Source: Oscillospiraceae bacterium
GTDB taxonomy: Bacteria > Bacillota > Clostridia > Oscillospirales > Ruminococcaceae
Direction of reading: 5' to 3'
Assembly: GCA_017466865.1 (NCBI GenBank)
Contig: JAFTTI010000014.1
Span: 1 to 64,000, forward strand
DNA: 64,000 nucleotides
Each line of letters opens with the position of its first letter. Position 1 is the stretch's first letter. The notes under the pieces are model-generated. The model did no database searches and was not told the origin of the DNA. It saw only the letters and a list, made by a program, of their open reading frames with translations. This document shows positions 17,886 to 26,220 of the stretch, piece after piece. Both the position numbers and the translations under genes were made by a program.

Positions 17886-18539
17886 ATGAAGAAATATATA
17901 TACGGAACGACAGAATTAGGTGAAATACTTTTTAATTGTCTGAAAGAATGTAATATTGAAATCGATGGATTTACAGTTGATAAAGAGTATATTACCGATA
18001 ATTTTCTGATGTCATATCCTGTTGTGCCATATGATGAACTGAAATCATCAGCAGAAAACGGAGAAGAAATCGGTATATATGTATGCATCGGATATAAGGC
18101 TATGAATGAAAACCGCAGAAGAGCATTCAAAAGAATAAAAGCGGACGGAATGAAGATAGAATCATTTATCCATCCATCAGCGATTGTGAAATCGGATAGT
18201 ATAGGCGAGGGGTGCCTGATATTTGAACAGGCATATATCGGGCCATACACTACTATCGGCGACGGAAATATATTTTTTCCGAAATCAATGCTGAGTCATC
18301 ATTCGAATGCTGGGAATTTTAATTTCTTTTCAGTCGGATGTTCGGTAGCAGGGAATGTAAAAATAGGTGATAATTGTTTTTTGGGGAATAATTCAACCAC
18401 AAAAGATGCCGTTAATATCGGTAGTTATACCTTGTTAGGAGCGGGTTGCTATGCGTCATGTGACACTAATGAATATGATGTTATAGTTCCTGCAAGAGGT
18501 CAGATACTTGAAAATAAAAGAAGCATTGATTTTATTTAA
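17886..18539 (+). CDS. NeuD/PglD-type sugar O- or N-acyltransferase
   Basis: A 217-residue protein with a short Rossmann-like N-terminal domain (MKKYIYGTTELGEILF) followed by a left-handed beta helix with imperfect hexapeptide repeats from about residue 95 (IHPSAIV, IGEGCLIFEQAYIGPYTTIGDG, read as repeats of I-G-x-x). A catalytic-type His pair occurs in LSHHSNAGNF (near 137). This is the architecture of PglD/NeuD/PerB enzymes that acylate an amino sugar or sialic acid. With RmlA, RmlB and a WecE-like transaminase in the operon, a dTDP-4-amino sugar is a plausible acceptor. It starts 2 bp after the previous stop. Confidence 0.82.
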   Translation: MKKYIYGTTELGEILFNCLKECNIEIDGFTVDKEYITDNFLMSYPVVPYDELKSSAENGEEIGIYVCIGYKAMNENRRRAFKRIKADGMKIESFIHPSAIVKSDSIGEGCLIFEQAYIGPYTTIGDGNIFFPKSMLSHHSNAGNFNFFSVGCSVAGNVKIGDNCFLGNNSTTKDAVNIGSYTLLGAGCYASCDTNEYDVIVPARGQILENKRSIDFI

Positions 18540-18556
18540 TCAAAGAGGAAAAAAGA

Positions 18557-19759
18557 ATGAAAAAGATATTGATGTTAGGCGGATCGTCATATTTGATTCC
18601 TGTAATAAAAGAAGCAAAAAAGAATGGATACTATGTAATCACATGCGATTATTTGCCGGATAATGATGCTCATAAATATTCGGATGAATATCATAATCTG
18701 AGTGTAGTTGATAAGGAGGCTGTTTTAAAGTTTGCACAGGAAAGAAAAATTGATGGCATAATCTCTTATGCTTGTGATGCCGGAGTAGTGACAGCAGCTT
18801 ATGTAGCTGAAACTATGGGCTTGAATTTTCAATGTTCATATAATTCTGCGAGAATATTACAAGATAAAGGTTTGTTCAGAAAATTTCTGAGTGATAATAA
18901 TTTTAATTGTCCTAAAGCTAAAAGCTATAACGATATAAAACAGGCAATAGATGATATTTCTTCATTTAATTTTCCTGTAATAGTTAAACCTGTTGATTCT
19001 GCGGGAAGCAAGGGGGTTTCAAGGGCAGATGATAAGTATATGCTCCAATGTTCTATAAAAAAAGCTATAGAAAATTCTAAAAGCGGGTATTTTATCGTTG
19101 AAGAATTTATTGAATTCAAGGGGTATCATTCATCTGCAGATGTCTTTACAATTGATGGAGAATTGGCATTTTGTACTTATTCAGATCAATTGTTTGATTG
19201 CGAGTCGATTAACCCATATGCGCCAACGTTAATTATTTGGCCGTCTACAATGGATAAATCTGACCAAGAGTATTTAACATCAGAAACACAACGTCTTATG
19301 AAGCTTTTATGTATGAAAACAGGCATTTATAATATTGAGACATGTGTGGGTAGCGATGGAAAGCCTTATATTATGGAAGTTTCACCTCGTGGCGGTGGCT
19401 GTAAAATAGCAGAAATTCAAAACTTGGCAACGGGTATAGATTTAATTAAAGCAGAAGTGAGAAATGCAGTCGGAGATAGTATTGGTGAATTCAATAGCTA
19501 TACTTTCGACGGACATTGGTGCGAGTATGTTGTTCATGTAACAGGAGAAAAAAAGGGGAGGTTTAAGAATTTAGCTATTAGCGATAAATTGATTAATAAT
19601 ATAAAATTAATAGATTTAAATGTTAATGAGGGAGACGTAATAGAATCTTTTAGTGGAGGTAATAAATCATTAGGAGATGTGTTTTTGAGATTTGACAGTA
19701 GAGAAGCTATAGACTTAAATATATTAGAACAATCAAATATAAAAATTGAATTTAAATAA
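18557..19759 (+). CDS. ATP-grasp carboxylate-amine/thiol ligase
   Basis: A 400-residue ATP-grasp enzyme. The N-terminal pre-ATP fold starts KKILMLGGSSYLIPVI; the ATP-binding lid contains FPVIVKPVDSAGSKGV (near 140-155), FIVEEFIE follows, and the metal-binding end is YIMEVSPRGGG (near 273-283). Such enzymes join a carboxylate to an amine through an acyl phosphate. In this operon it could attach an amino acid or other acid to the amino sugar produced by the WecE-like enzyme. The region is more AT-rich in codon use than the genes on either side, possibly a sign of cassette exchange. Confidence 0.85.
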   Translation: MKKILMLGGSSYLIPVIKEAKKNGYYVITCDYLPDNDAHKYSDEYHNLSVVDKEAVLKFAQERKIDGIISYACDAGVVTAAYVAETMGLNFQCSYNSARILQDKGLFRKFLSDNNFNCPKAKSYNDIKQAIDDISSFNFPVIVKPVDSAGSKGVSRADDKYMLQCSIKKAIENSKSGYFIVEEFIEFKGYHSSADVFTIDGELAFCTYSDQLFDCESINPYAPTLIIWPSTMDKSDQEYLTSETQRLMKLLCMKTGIYNIETCVGSDGKPYIMEVSPRGGGCKIAEIQNLATGIDLIKAEVRNAVGDSIGEFNSYTFDGHWCEYVVHVTGEKKGRFKNLAISDKLINNIKLIDLNVNEGDVIESFSGGNKSLGDVFLRFDSREAIDLNILEQSNIKIEFK

Positions 19760-19781
19760 CCATTTTGAAAGGATTTTGTAT

Positions 19782-20741
19782 ATGTATTATGAAATAAACA
19801 GTGAACTTGAAAAAAAGTTTAAAATGACAGATTTTCCTTTGAATATTTCTGTAGAAGTTACCAATCATTGTAACCTCAATTGCATTATGTGTAATAACGA
19901 TAAAATGAAGCGCCCCAAGGGGAATATGTCTATGGGTTTATATAAAAAAATAATAGACGAAGTTGCTTTAGAAAATCCTGCAACAAGAATATGGCTTGAT
20001 TTTTATGGTGAAGCTATGATTGTGGGCTATAAGCTTTATTATATGGTTGATTATGCAAAGAAAAAAGGATTAACAAATGTTTGCATAAATACAAACGCAA
20101 CTCTGATGAAGCCTGATTATGCTGAAATGTTACTTGATTCGGGTGTGGATTATATTTCTATAGATTGCGATGGCTTTTCAAAAGAAGTATATGAATCAAT
20201 AAGAGTAAATGCAGACAGAGACGTTTTTTATAAAAATGTTGAATACCTTCTTGAATATAAAAAGAAAATAAATTCTGATACTGTAATTGATGTTAAAATA
20301 ATAGAGATGGAACAGAACAAATATGAAGTGGAAAAAGTTGTGGAATATTGGAGAAACAGAGGGGCATGGACCGCAGTCAGAAGATGTGCCGAATGGGTGA
20401 CAGAAAATGATAACCCTGTAAATGATGATATAAATATAGACAGAATAGCATGTGGCATTGCTGTGGGAACAGCTGTTATATCCTGGGATGGTATGGTTGG
20501 AGGCTGCGCATGGGATTATGATTGTACCATGAAATGCGGCGACATCAATAAAGAATCAATAAAAGAGATATGGATGAGAAGAAACGATCAGTTCTTGAAA
20601 CTTCATTTTGAACACAGATGGAATGAACTTCCTAAAATGTGTCAGAACTGCACTGACTGGCGTGTAATCGGAGAAGAACGATTTGACGAAAACGGAAACC
20701 CTGTGAATAAAAGTTATAAAACCGAAGAGAAAATGTTCTGA
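19782..20741 (+). CDS. Radical SAM/SPASM domain enzyme
   Basis: A 319-residue protein. The start at 19782 is preferred because AAAGGA lies 8 bases before it; an in-frame ATG at 19746 overlaps the previous gene. The radical SAM cluster motif is CNLNCIMC (CxxxCxxC), near residue 32. The C-terminal SPASM-like region has Cys-rich segments (GGCAWDYDC, MKCGDI, MCQNCTDW), able to hold one or two auxiliary clusters. It could modify a sugar or a sugar-linked group in polysaccharide assembly; no peptide precursor is visible nearby. Confidence 0.85.
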   Translation: MYYEINSELEKKFKMTDFPLNISVEVTNHCNLNCIMCNNDKMKRPKGNMSMGLYKKIIDEVALENPATRIWLDFYGEAMIVGYKLYYMVDYAKKKGLTNVCINTNATLMKPDYAEMLLDSGVDYISIDCDGFSKEVYESIRVNADRDVFYKNVEYLLEYKKKINSDTVIDVKIIEMEQNKYEVEKVVEYWRNRGAWTAVRRCAEWVTENDNPVNDDINIDRIACGIAVGTAVISWDGMVGGCAWDYDCTMKCGDINKESIKEIWMRRNDQFLKLHFEHRWNELPKMCQNCTDWRVIGEERFDENGNPVNKSYKTEEKMF

Positions 20742-20765
20742 TATAAAAATAAAAGGTTGATAAAA

Positions 20766-21890
20766 ATGATACCATTTAACAAACCGCCTTATATAGGCAA
20801 AGAAAATGAATATATCGCAAAAGCGATATCCAACGGCAAAATCTGTGGCGATGGCGAGTTTACAAAAAAGTGCAGCAGTTGGTTTGAAGACAGGACAGGT
20901 GCTGAAAAAGTCCTGCTTACAACATCATGCACACACGCACTTGAAATGACCGCTATGCTATGCGATATACAGCCCGATGACGAAGTTATTATGCCTTCTT
21001 ATACATTCGTTTCAACGGCGAACGCTTTTGTCAGAATGGGAGCTAAGATTGTTTTTGTTGACATTAGTCCTGATACAATGAATATTGATGAAAAACTCAT
21101 CGAAAAGGCTATTACACCAAAAACAAAAGCGATTGTTCCCGTTCATTATGCAGGGGTTTCCTGCGAAATGGATACAATAATGTATATATCCCGTAAGCAC
21201 AATCTTTTTGTGATAGAAGATGCTGCACAGGGAATGATGTGTACATATAAAGGCAAAGCACTCGGAACAATAGGTGATTTTGGCTGTTATAGCTTTCACG
21301 AAACGAAAAATTACAGTATGGGCGAGGGCGGAGCGTTATTTATCAACGATAGAGCATATACCGAACAAGCCGAAATCATAAGAGAAAAGGGAACAAATCG
21401 TTCGAGATTTCTTCGCGGTCAGGTAGATAAATATACCTGGGTAGAAAAAGGCTCGTCATATCTTCCGAGTGAACTGAACGCAGCGTATCTGTATCCTCAG
21501 CTTGAAGAAGCAGAAACTATCAATAATTTCAGACTATATGTATGGCAGAAATATTATGACGATCTTGAATGTCTTGGTGACAGAATAGAACTTCCTTATG
21601 TGCCAGCTGAATGTAAACATAACGCTCATATGTTCTATATAAAGGTAAAGGATTTATCCGAACGCACTGAACTTATTGCGTATTTAAAAGAAAGAGGGAT
21701 ATCATCACCGTTTCATTATGTTCCGCTTCATAGTGCACCCGGTGGCATTAAATATGGAAGGTTTTCGGGTGAAGATAAATATACAACAAGAGAGAGTGAA
21801 CGTTTACTTCGTCTTCCCTTGTATTATGGAATTTCAGATGAAGATGTTGAAAAAGTAATCAAAGAAGTCAGATCTTTTTTTGAGGGGTGA
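20766..21890 (+). CDS. wecE: dTDP-4-amino-4,6-dideoxyhexose transaminase (WecE-like, DegT/DnrJ/EryC1 family)
   Basis: A 374-residue PLP enzyme. The opening MIPFNKPPYIGKE, KICGDGEFTKKC, and EVIMPSYTFVSTANAFV strongly resemble WecE/RffA; the PLP Lys lies in SFHETKNYS (near residue 178), and IEDAAQG supplies the ring-stacking Asp region. It would transaminate dTDP-4-keto-6-deoxy-glucose to dTDP-4-amino-4,6-dideoxygalactose. The ATG at 20766 has AAAAGG nine bases upstream; an upstream TTG in frame is less likely. RmlA and RmlB, which make its substrate, follow in the same operon. Confidence 0.87.
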   Translation: MIPFNKPPYIGKENEYIAKAISNGKICGDGEFTKKCSSWFEDRTGAEKVLLTTSCTHALEMTAMLCDIQPDDEVIMPSYTFVSTANAFVRMGAKIVFVDISPDTMNIDEKLIEKAITPKTKAIVPVHYAGVSCEMDTIMYISRKHNLFVIEDAAQGMMCTYKGKALGTIGDFGCYSFHETKNYSMGEGGALFINDRAYTEQAEIIREKGTNRSRFLRGQVDKYTWVEKGSSYLPSELNAAYLYPQLEEAETINNFRLYVWQKYYDDLECLGDRIELPYVPAECKHNAHMFYIKVKDLSERTELIAYLKERGISSPFHYVPLHSAPGGIKYGRFSGEDKYTTRESERLLRLPLYYGISDEDVEKVIKEVRSFFEG

Positions 21891-21897
21891 TTTATAG

Positions 21898-22776
21898 ATG
21901 AAAGGAATAATTCTTGCAGGCGGAAACGGAACAAGGCTGTATCCTATTACAAAAGCTGTATCAAAACAGTTATTGCCTATATATGATAAGCCGATGATAT
22001 ATTATCCGCTTTCTGTACTTCTTCTTGCAGGGATAAAAGATATACTCATTATTTCTACACCTCAGGCGATAGATGATTACAAAAACCTTTTAGGTGATGG
22101 AACAAGGCTTGGAATAAGCATTGATTATAAAATTCAGAAAGAGCCTAAAGGTATTGCCGAAGCATTTATCATCGGAGAGGATTTTATCGGCAACGACAAT
22201 GTATGTCTTATACTCGGCGATAATGTTTTTTATGGACAGAACCTTACTGCTGTTCTTAACAATGCAATAAAAAACAATGAAGGAGCTACCGTTTTCGGCT
22301 ATCCTGTAAAAGACCCAAAAGCTTTCGGTGTTGTAGAATTTGATGATAACCGAAAGGTAATATCTATCGAAGAAAAACCACAGAATCCTAAATCAAGATA
22401 TGCTGTTCCCGGGTTGTATTTTTATGATAATAATGTTATTGATATAGCTAAGTCGATTGCTCCTTCGGAAAGAGGAGAACTTGAAATTACTGCTGTAAAC
22501 AATGTTTATCTTGAAAAAGGAAAACTCAATGTAAAATTATTCGGCCGTGGTATAGCCTGGCTTGATACAGGAACTCCCTCAGGAATGCTTAAAGCGAGCG
22601 AATATGTTGAGGCCGTTCAGACAAGACAGGGATTTTACATTTCCTGTATAGAAGAAATAGCGTGGCGCAGAGGCTTTATATCCGATGAGCAGCTTCTTGG
22701 CATAGGAAATGAGCTTAAAATTACTGAATATGGGCAGTACATTATTGATTTGATAGAGAATAATTATAAGGAATGA
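21898..22776 (+). CDS. rmlA: Glucose-1-phosphate thymidylyltransferase
   Basis: A 292-residue RmlA/RfbA enzyme forming dTDP-glucose from dTTP and glucose 1-phosphate. The signature [16 protein letters not shown] (3-18) binds the nucleotide; [10 protein letters not shown] supplies the metal Asp, and [11 protein letters not shown] and [11 protein letters not shown] are typical. Length and order are standard. It begins 8 bp after the transaminase stop and its end overlaps the next gene by four bases. Confidence 0.95.
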   Translation: MKGIILAGGNGTRLYPITKAVSKQLLPIYDKPMIYYPLSVLLLAGIKDILIISTPQAIDDYKNLLGDGTRLGISIDYKIQKEPKGIAEAFIIGEDFIGNDNVCLILGDNVFYGQNLTAVLNNAIKNNEGATVFGYPVKDPKAFGVVEFDDNRKVISIEEKPQNPKSRYAVPGLYFYDNNVIDIAKSIAPSERGELEITAVNNVYLEKGKLNVKLFGRGIAWLDTGTPSGMLKASEYVEAVQTRQGFYISCIEEIAWRRGFISDEQLLGIGNELKITEYGQYIIDLIENNYKE

Positions 22777-23975
22777 TTGATATGAATATGAAAACATATA
22801 AAAAAGTTGAAGGTTACACATTAAAGAGTTTACATAATATAGATAAAAACGTGTTTAATAGTATTAAAGATAAGTCTGAAATGCTTGATTCTGAAGTAGA
22901 ATTTTTGTGTGGTTTGATAAGAGATAATAAACCTAAAAAGATTGTTGAGGTTGGAGTTTCTGCAGGTGGTACAACAGCGGTGATTTTGCATTGCCTTAGT
23001 GAGCTTGATTATCAATGTGAAATGTATTCTGTTGATTTGTCAGAAAAATACTATAGAGATATTAATAAAAATAGTGGATACATTGCTGAAGACTATAAGT
23101 TGGCAACTAATTATAAAGGCAATCATAAATTACTGCTCGGTAAAGTTTTGCCGGAACAATTGGAACAAATAGGTGGAGATATTGATTTTATTATAATAGA
23201 TACGGTACATTCACTACCGGGTGAAGTTATTGACTTTTTAGCAGCATTTCCATACTTGTCTGAAAATGCTGTTGTTGTATTACATGATACTTTTTTACAT
23301 TACAAATGTCATGCACGCTCGTCATATGCCACAAGTATTTTATATCAATCGGTAACTGCCGATAAATATTTGAATAATCAGAGTGAATATCCAAATATAG
23401 CAGCTTTTACTATAAATCAGGACACTGAAAAATATATACTTGATGTTTTTAATTCGCTTATTATTACATGGTCTTTTGTAATTGATGATGATATGTTTAT
23501 TAAGTATAGAAACCTGTATGCAAAATATTATGGTGCAGAAGCTGTAAGGTTATTTGAGCAAGCATTCGAAGCTGCTAAAAAGTTCCATAGTGAAGAAAAA
23601 GACATAAGAAATAGCAACGCTGCTGAAGTTAAAAAAGCTCTTGAATATATTATTGATAAATATAAGCATGAAAATATTCTTTTATATGGAGCAGGTGAAT
23701 ATGGTAAAAGTTTACTCAAATTTATGAGTAAATTTGGAGTTAAGGTCTCAGGATTTGTTGTATCTGAAGGACATGCTACCAATAAAAGTTATTGTGGATT
23801 ACCTGTTTATTCAATTAATGAACTTACATCTGAATTTTCTGATTGTATTATTTTCAAGGCAGCAAGCAGTAATATAATTGATACAACACTTAAATCATTG
23901 TCTTATAAAAGTGTTGTGCTTCCTAATAATTTTTTAATGAGTATAAATAGTTACATAAAGTCAATAGATGAATAA
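22773..23975 (+). CDS. Class I methyltransferase with C-terminal Rossmann-like module
   Basis: A 400-residue protein. The N-terminal 200 residues look like a Methyltransf_24/cephalosporin-hydroxylase-type SAM domain: [16 protein letters not shown] (near 57-72), [10 protein letters not shown], and [15 protein letters not shown]. The C-terminal ~95 residues ([20 protein letters not shown] onward) are the recurrent alpha/beta module of this locus. Three ATGs lie close together at 22773, 22782 and 22788; AAGGA fits 22782 best, while 22773 overlaps the rmlA stop. The methyl acceptor is not known. Confidence 0.75.
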   Translation: MIDMNMKTYKKVEGYTLKSLHNIDKNVFNSIKDKSEMLDSEVEFLCGLIRDNKPKKIVEVGVSAGGTTAVILHCLSELDYQCEMYSVDLSEKYYRDINKNSGYIAEDYKLATNYKGNHKLLLGKVLPEQLEQIGGDIDFIIIDTVHSLPGEVIDFLAAFPYLSENAVVVLHDTFLHYKCHARSSYATSILYQSVTADKYLNNQSEYPNIAAFTINQDTEKYILDVFNSLIITWSFVIDDDMFIKYRNLYAKYYGAEAVRLFEQAFEAAKKFHSEEKDIRNSNAAEVKKALEYIIDKYKHENILLYGAGEYGKSLLKFMSKFGVKVSGFVVSEGHATNKSYCGLPVYSINELTSEFSDCIIFKAASSNIIDTTLKSLSYKSVVLPNNFLMSINSYIKSIDE

Positions 23976-24017
23976 TGAATTTTGACTTAATATCAATTAT
24001 GAAATGGAGTAATTGTT

Positions 24018-24998
24018 GTGAAAATATTGGTTACAGGTGGAGCAGGTTTTATTGGCTCAAACTTTATTTTTTATTTAATAAAAAAGTATCCTGAATACAA
24101 AATAATATGTGTTGATAAACTTACTTATTCAGGTAACATTTTAACATTGAAGCCTGTAATGGATAAAGCGACATTTAAATTTATTAAAGCAGATATTTGC
24201 AGTAGAAATGATATATATAATATATTTGAAAATGAAAAACCTGATGTAGTTGTAAATTTTGCGGCAGAAAGTCATGTTGACCGTTCTATTGATAATCCTG
24301 AAATCTTTTTGAAAACCAATATTTTAGGAACACAGGTTCTGATGGATGCTTGTCTGAAATATAATGTAGGGCGTTATCATCAGGTATCTACCGATGAGGT
24401 GTATGGCGATTTACCGCTTGACAGACCTGATTTGTTTTTCACAGAAGAAACACCCATACATGCTTCAAGCCCTTATTCTGCATCAAAAGCAAGTGCTGAT
24501 TTATTGGTTCAGGCATATAACAGAACATACGGATTACCCGCTACAATTTCTCGTTGTTCAAATAATTACGGGCCTTATCATTATCCCGAAAAATTGATAC
24601 CGCTTATGATAATCAAAGCTCTTAATAACGATAGCCTTCCTGTTTATGGTGACGGATTGAATGTCCGTGACTGGTTATATGTAGAAGACCATTGTCGTGC
24701 GATAGATATGATTATACATAACGGCAAAATCGGGGAAGTTTATAATGTGGGCGGACATAACGAAAAGGGGAATATTGAGGTTGTAAAACTGATACTTGAT
24801 ATTCTTGGAAAACCACATAGCCTGATTTCATATGTAGAAGACAGAAAAGGCCATGACAGAAGATATGCTATTGATCCTAAAAAGATAAATAACGAATTAG
24901 GCTGGTCGCCCGATACCTCTTTTGAAACAGGAATTGAAAAAACGGTAAAATGGTATCTCGATAACGAAAAATGGTGGAAAGAAATATCAGAAAAATAA
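24018..24998 (+). CDS. rmlB: dTDP-glucose 4,6-dehydratase
   Basis: A 326-residue short-chain dehydrogenase with a GTG start. ILVTGGAGFIGSNFI (3-17) binds NAD, FAAESHVDRSI (near 81) is the dTDP-glucose dehydratase signature, STDEVYGDL (near 124) carries the catalytic T-D-E, and SPYSASKASAD the YxxxK. It makes dTDP-4-keto-6-deoxyglucose, the shared precursor for rhamnose and 4-amino sugars. With no rmlC or rmlD here, the WecE-like route is favoured. Confidence 0.95.
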   Translation: MKILVTGGAGFIGSNFIFYLIKKYPEYKIICVDKLTYSGNILTLKPVMDKATFKFIKADICSRNDIYNIFENEKPDVVVNFAAESHVDRSIDNPEIFLKTNILGTQVLMDACLKYNVGRYHQVSTDEVYGDLPLDRPDLFFTEETPIHASSPYSASKASADLLVQAYNRTYGLPATISRCSNNYGPYHYPEKLIPLMIIKALNNDSLPVYGDGLNVRDWLYVEDHCRAIDMIIHNGKIGEVYNVGGHNEKGNIEVVKLILDILGKPHSLISYVEDRKGHDRRYAIDPKKINNELGWSPDTSFETGIEKTVKWYLDNEKWWKEISEK

Positions 24999-25066
24999 AT
25001 ATCGATTGTATCATAAATATGCTTTATGAGCAAATATTTATTGATTCAAAAAAATCGGAGGATATT

Positions 25067-26173
25067 ATGGAAAATATTATCAAAAACAAAGACCTTGTTT
25101 TATCCTGGCTTGAGGATGATGAATCAAGATTTATTTTTGAAAGAAGATATAAATATACCATAGATTCATTGAAAAATAATAAATGGTGGCAGGTAAGCAA
25201 TTGCTCATCAGAAAAATTAAACGATTTTGACTATATGTTTGAAATGATTAAATCTTATCTTCTTAAATATGACGAAACAAAAAAGATGTTGGATAAATCA
25301 AATATGTACATATATGGCGCAGGTCAAAGGTGGAAAATATTCAGGAAAGCCATTGGGTTTATTCCAAGCATAGATATTAAAGGAATAATTGATGGTTCAC
25401 CTGAAAAAATCGGAACTGTTGATGAATATCTTGGTATTAAAATAAGTTCTCCTTCTGAAGTTGATTTCAGCAAAATTGATTGTCTTGTAATAACTGTAAA
25501 ATCAGAAAAGATGATAAAAGAAATCAAAGAAAAAATCATCTCGCTTGGCGTGAAAGAAGAAAATATTATTATTTTATCAGAATTGATTGACAATTATCAA
25601 TATTTTGATGAAGTGATAAATTTCGAAGAAGAGGAAACATTTATTGATGTTGGTGTTTTTGACCTGACCACTACACTTAAATTTTTTGACTATTGCAATA
25701 AAAACAATGTCAGAAAAGCAAAATCAATAGCATTCGAACCTGATAACATCGCATATGAAAATTGCCAAAAAATAAAATCAGAACACCCTGATTATGATAT
25801 AGAACTTTTAAAATATGGTTTATACAGCGAAAATACAACATTGAAATTTGTTGAAACAGCAAATTCAGCCTCTTTTATATCTGAAAAAGACGGAACGGTT
25901 TCTATTGATGTTGTTGCTTTGGATAACGCAGTTGACGAAAAGGTTACATTTATAAAAATGGATGTTGAAGGAGCAGAACTTGAAGCATTGAAGGGTGCTG
26001 CCGAAACGATAAAGAAATACAGACCAAAACTCGCTATATCCGTATATCACAAGCCCGAAGATATAATAGAAATTCCTATGTATATCAAATCACTTGTTTC
26101 TGAATATAAACTGTATATGAGACATTACAGCTGGGGCGAACATGAAACAGTATTATACGCTTTACCTTATTGA
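25067..26173 (+). CDS. FkbM family methyltransferase with N-terminal Rossmann-like module
   Basis: A 368-residue protein starting at 25067, where CGGAGG lies 6 bases upstream; longer in-frame versions lack a ribosome site. Residues about 75-180 form the module seen elsewhere in the locus (SNMYIYGAGQRWKIFR, LGVKEENIIILSE). From about 195 an FkbM methyltransferase follows (EETFIDVGVFDLTTTLKF, IAFEPDNIAYENC, TFIKMDVEGAELEALKGA). FkbM enzymes O-methylate sugars, which would cap or decorate the glycan. Last gene of the locus, with a strong terminator after it. Confidence 0.83.
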   Translation: MENIIKNKDLVLSWLEDDESRFIFERRYKYTIDSLKNNKWWQVSNCSSEKLNDFDYMFEMIKSYLLKYDETKKMLDKSNMYIYGAGQRWKIFRKAIGFIPSIDIKGIIDGSPEKIGTVDEYLGIKISSPSEVDFSKIDCLVITVKSEKMIKEIKEKIISLGVKEENIIILSELIDNYQYFDEVINFEEEETFIDVGVFDLTTTLKFFDYCNKNNVRKAKSIAFEPDNIAYENCQKIKSEHPDYDIELLKYGLYSENTTLKFVETANSASFISEKDGTVSIDVVALDNAVDEKVTFIKMDVEGAELEALKGAAETIKKYRPKLAISVYHKPEDIIEIPMYIKSLVSEYKLYMRHYSWGEHETVLYALPY

Positions 26174-26184
26174 TTAAAACAAAA

Positions 26185-26220
26185 ATTCCCTGCAACCAAA
26201 TAGGTTGCAGGGAGTTTTTT
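26185..26220. terminator. Bidirectional terminator ending the polysaccharide locus
   Basis: CCCTGCAACC (26188-26197) pairs perfectly with GGTTGCAGGG (26203-26212), with A and T runs on either side, shared by the convergent diguanylate cyclase gene. Confidence 0.88.
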
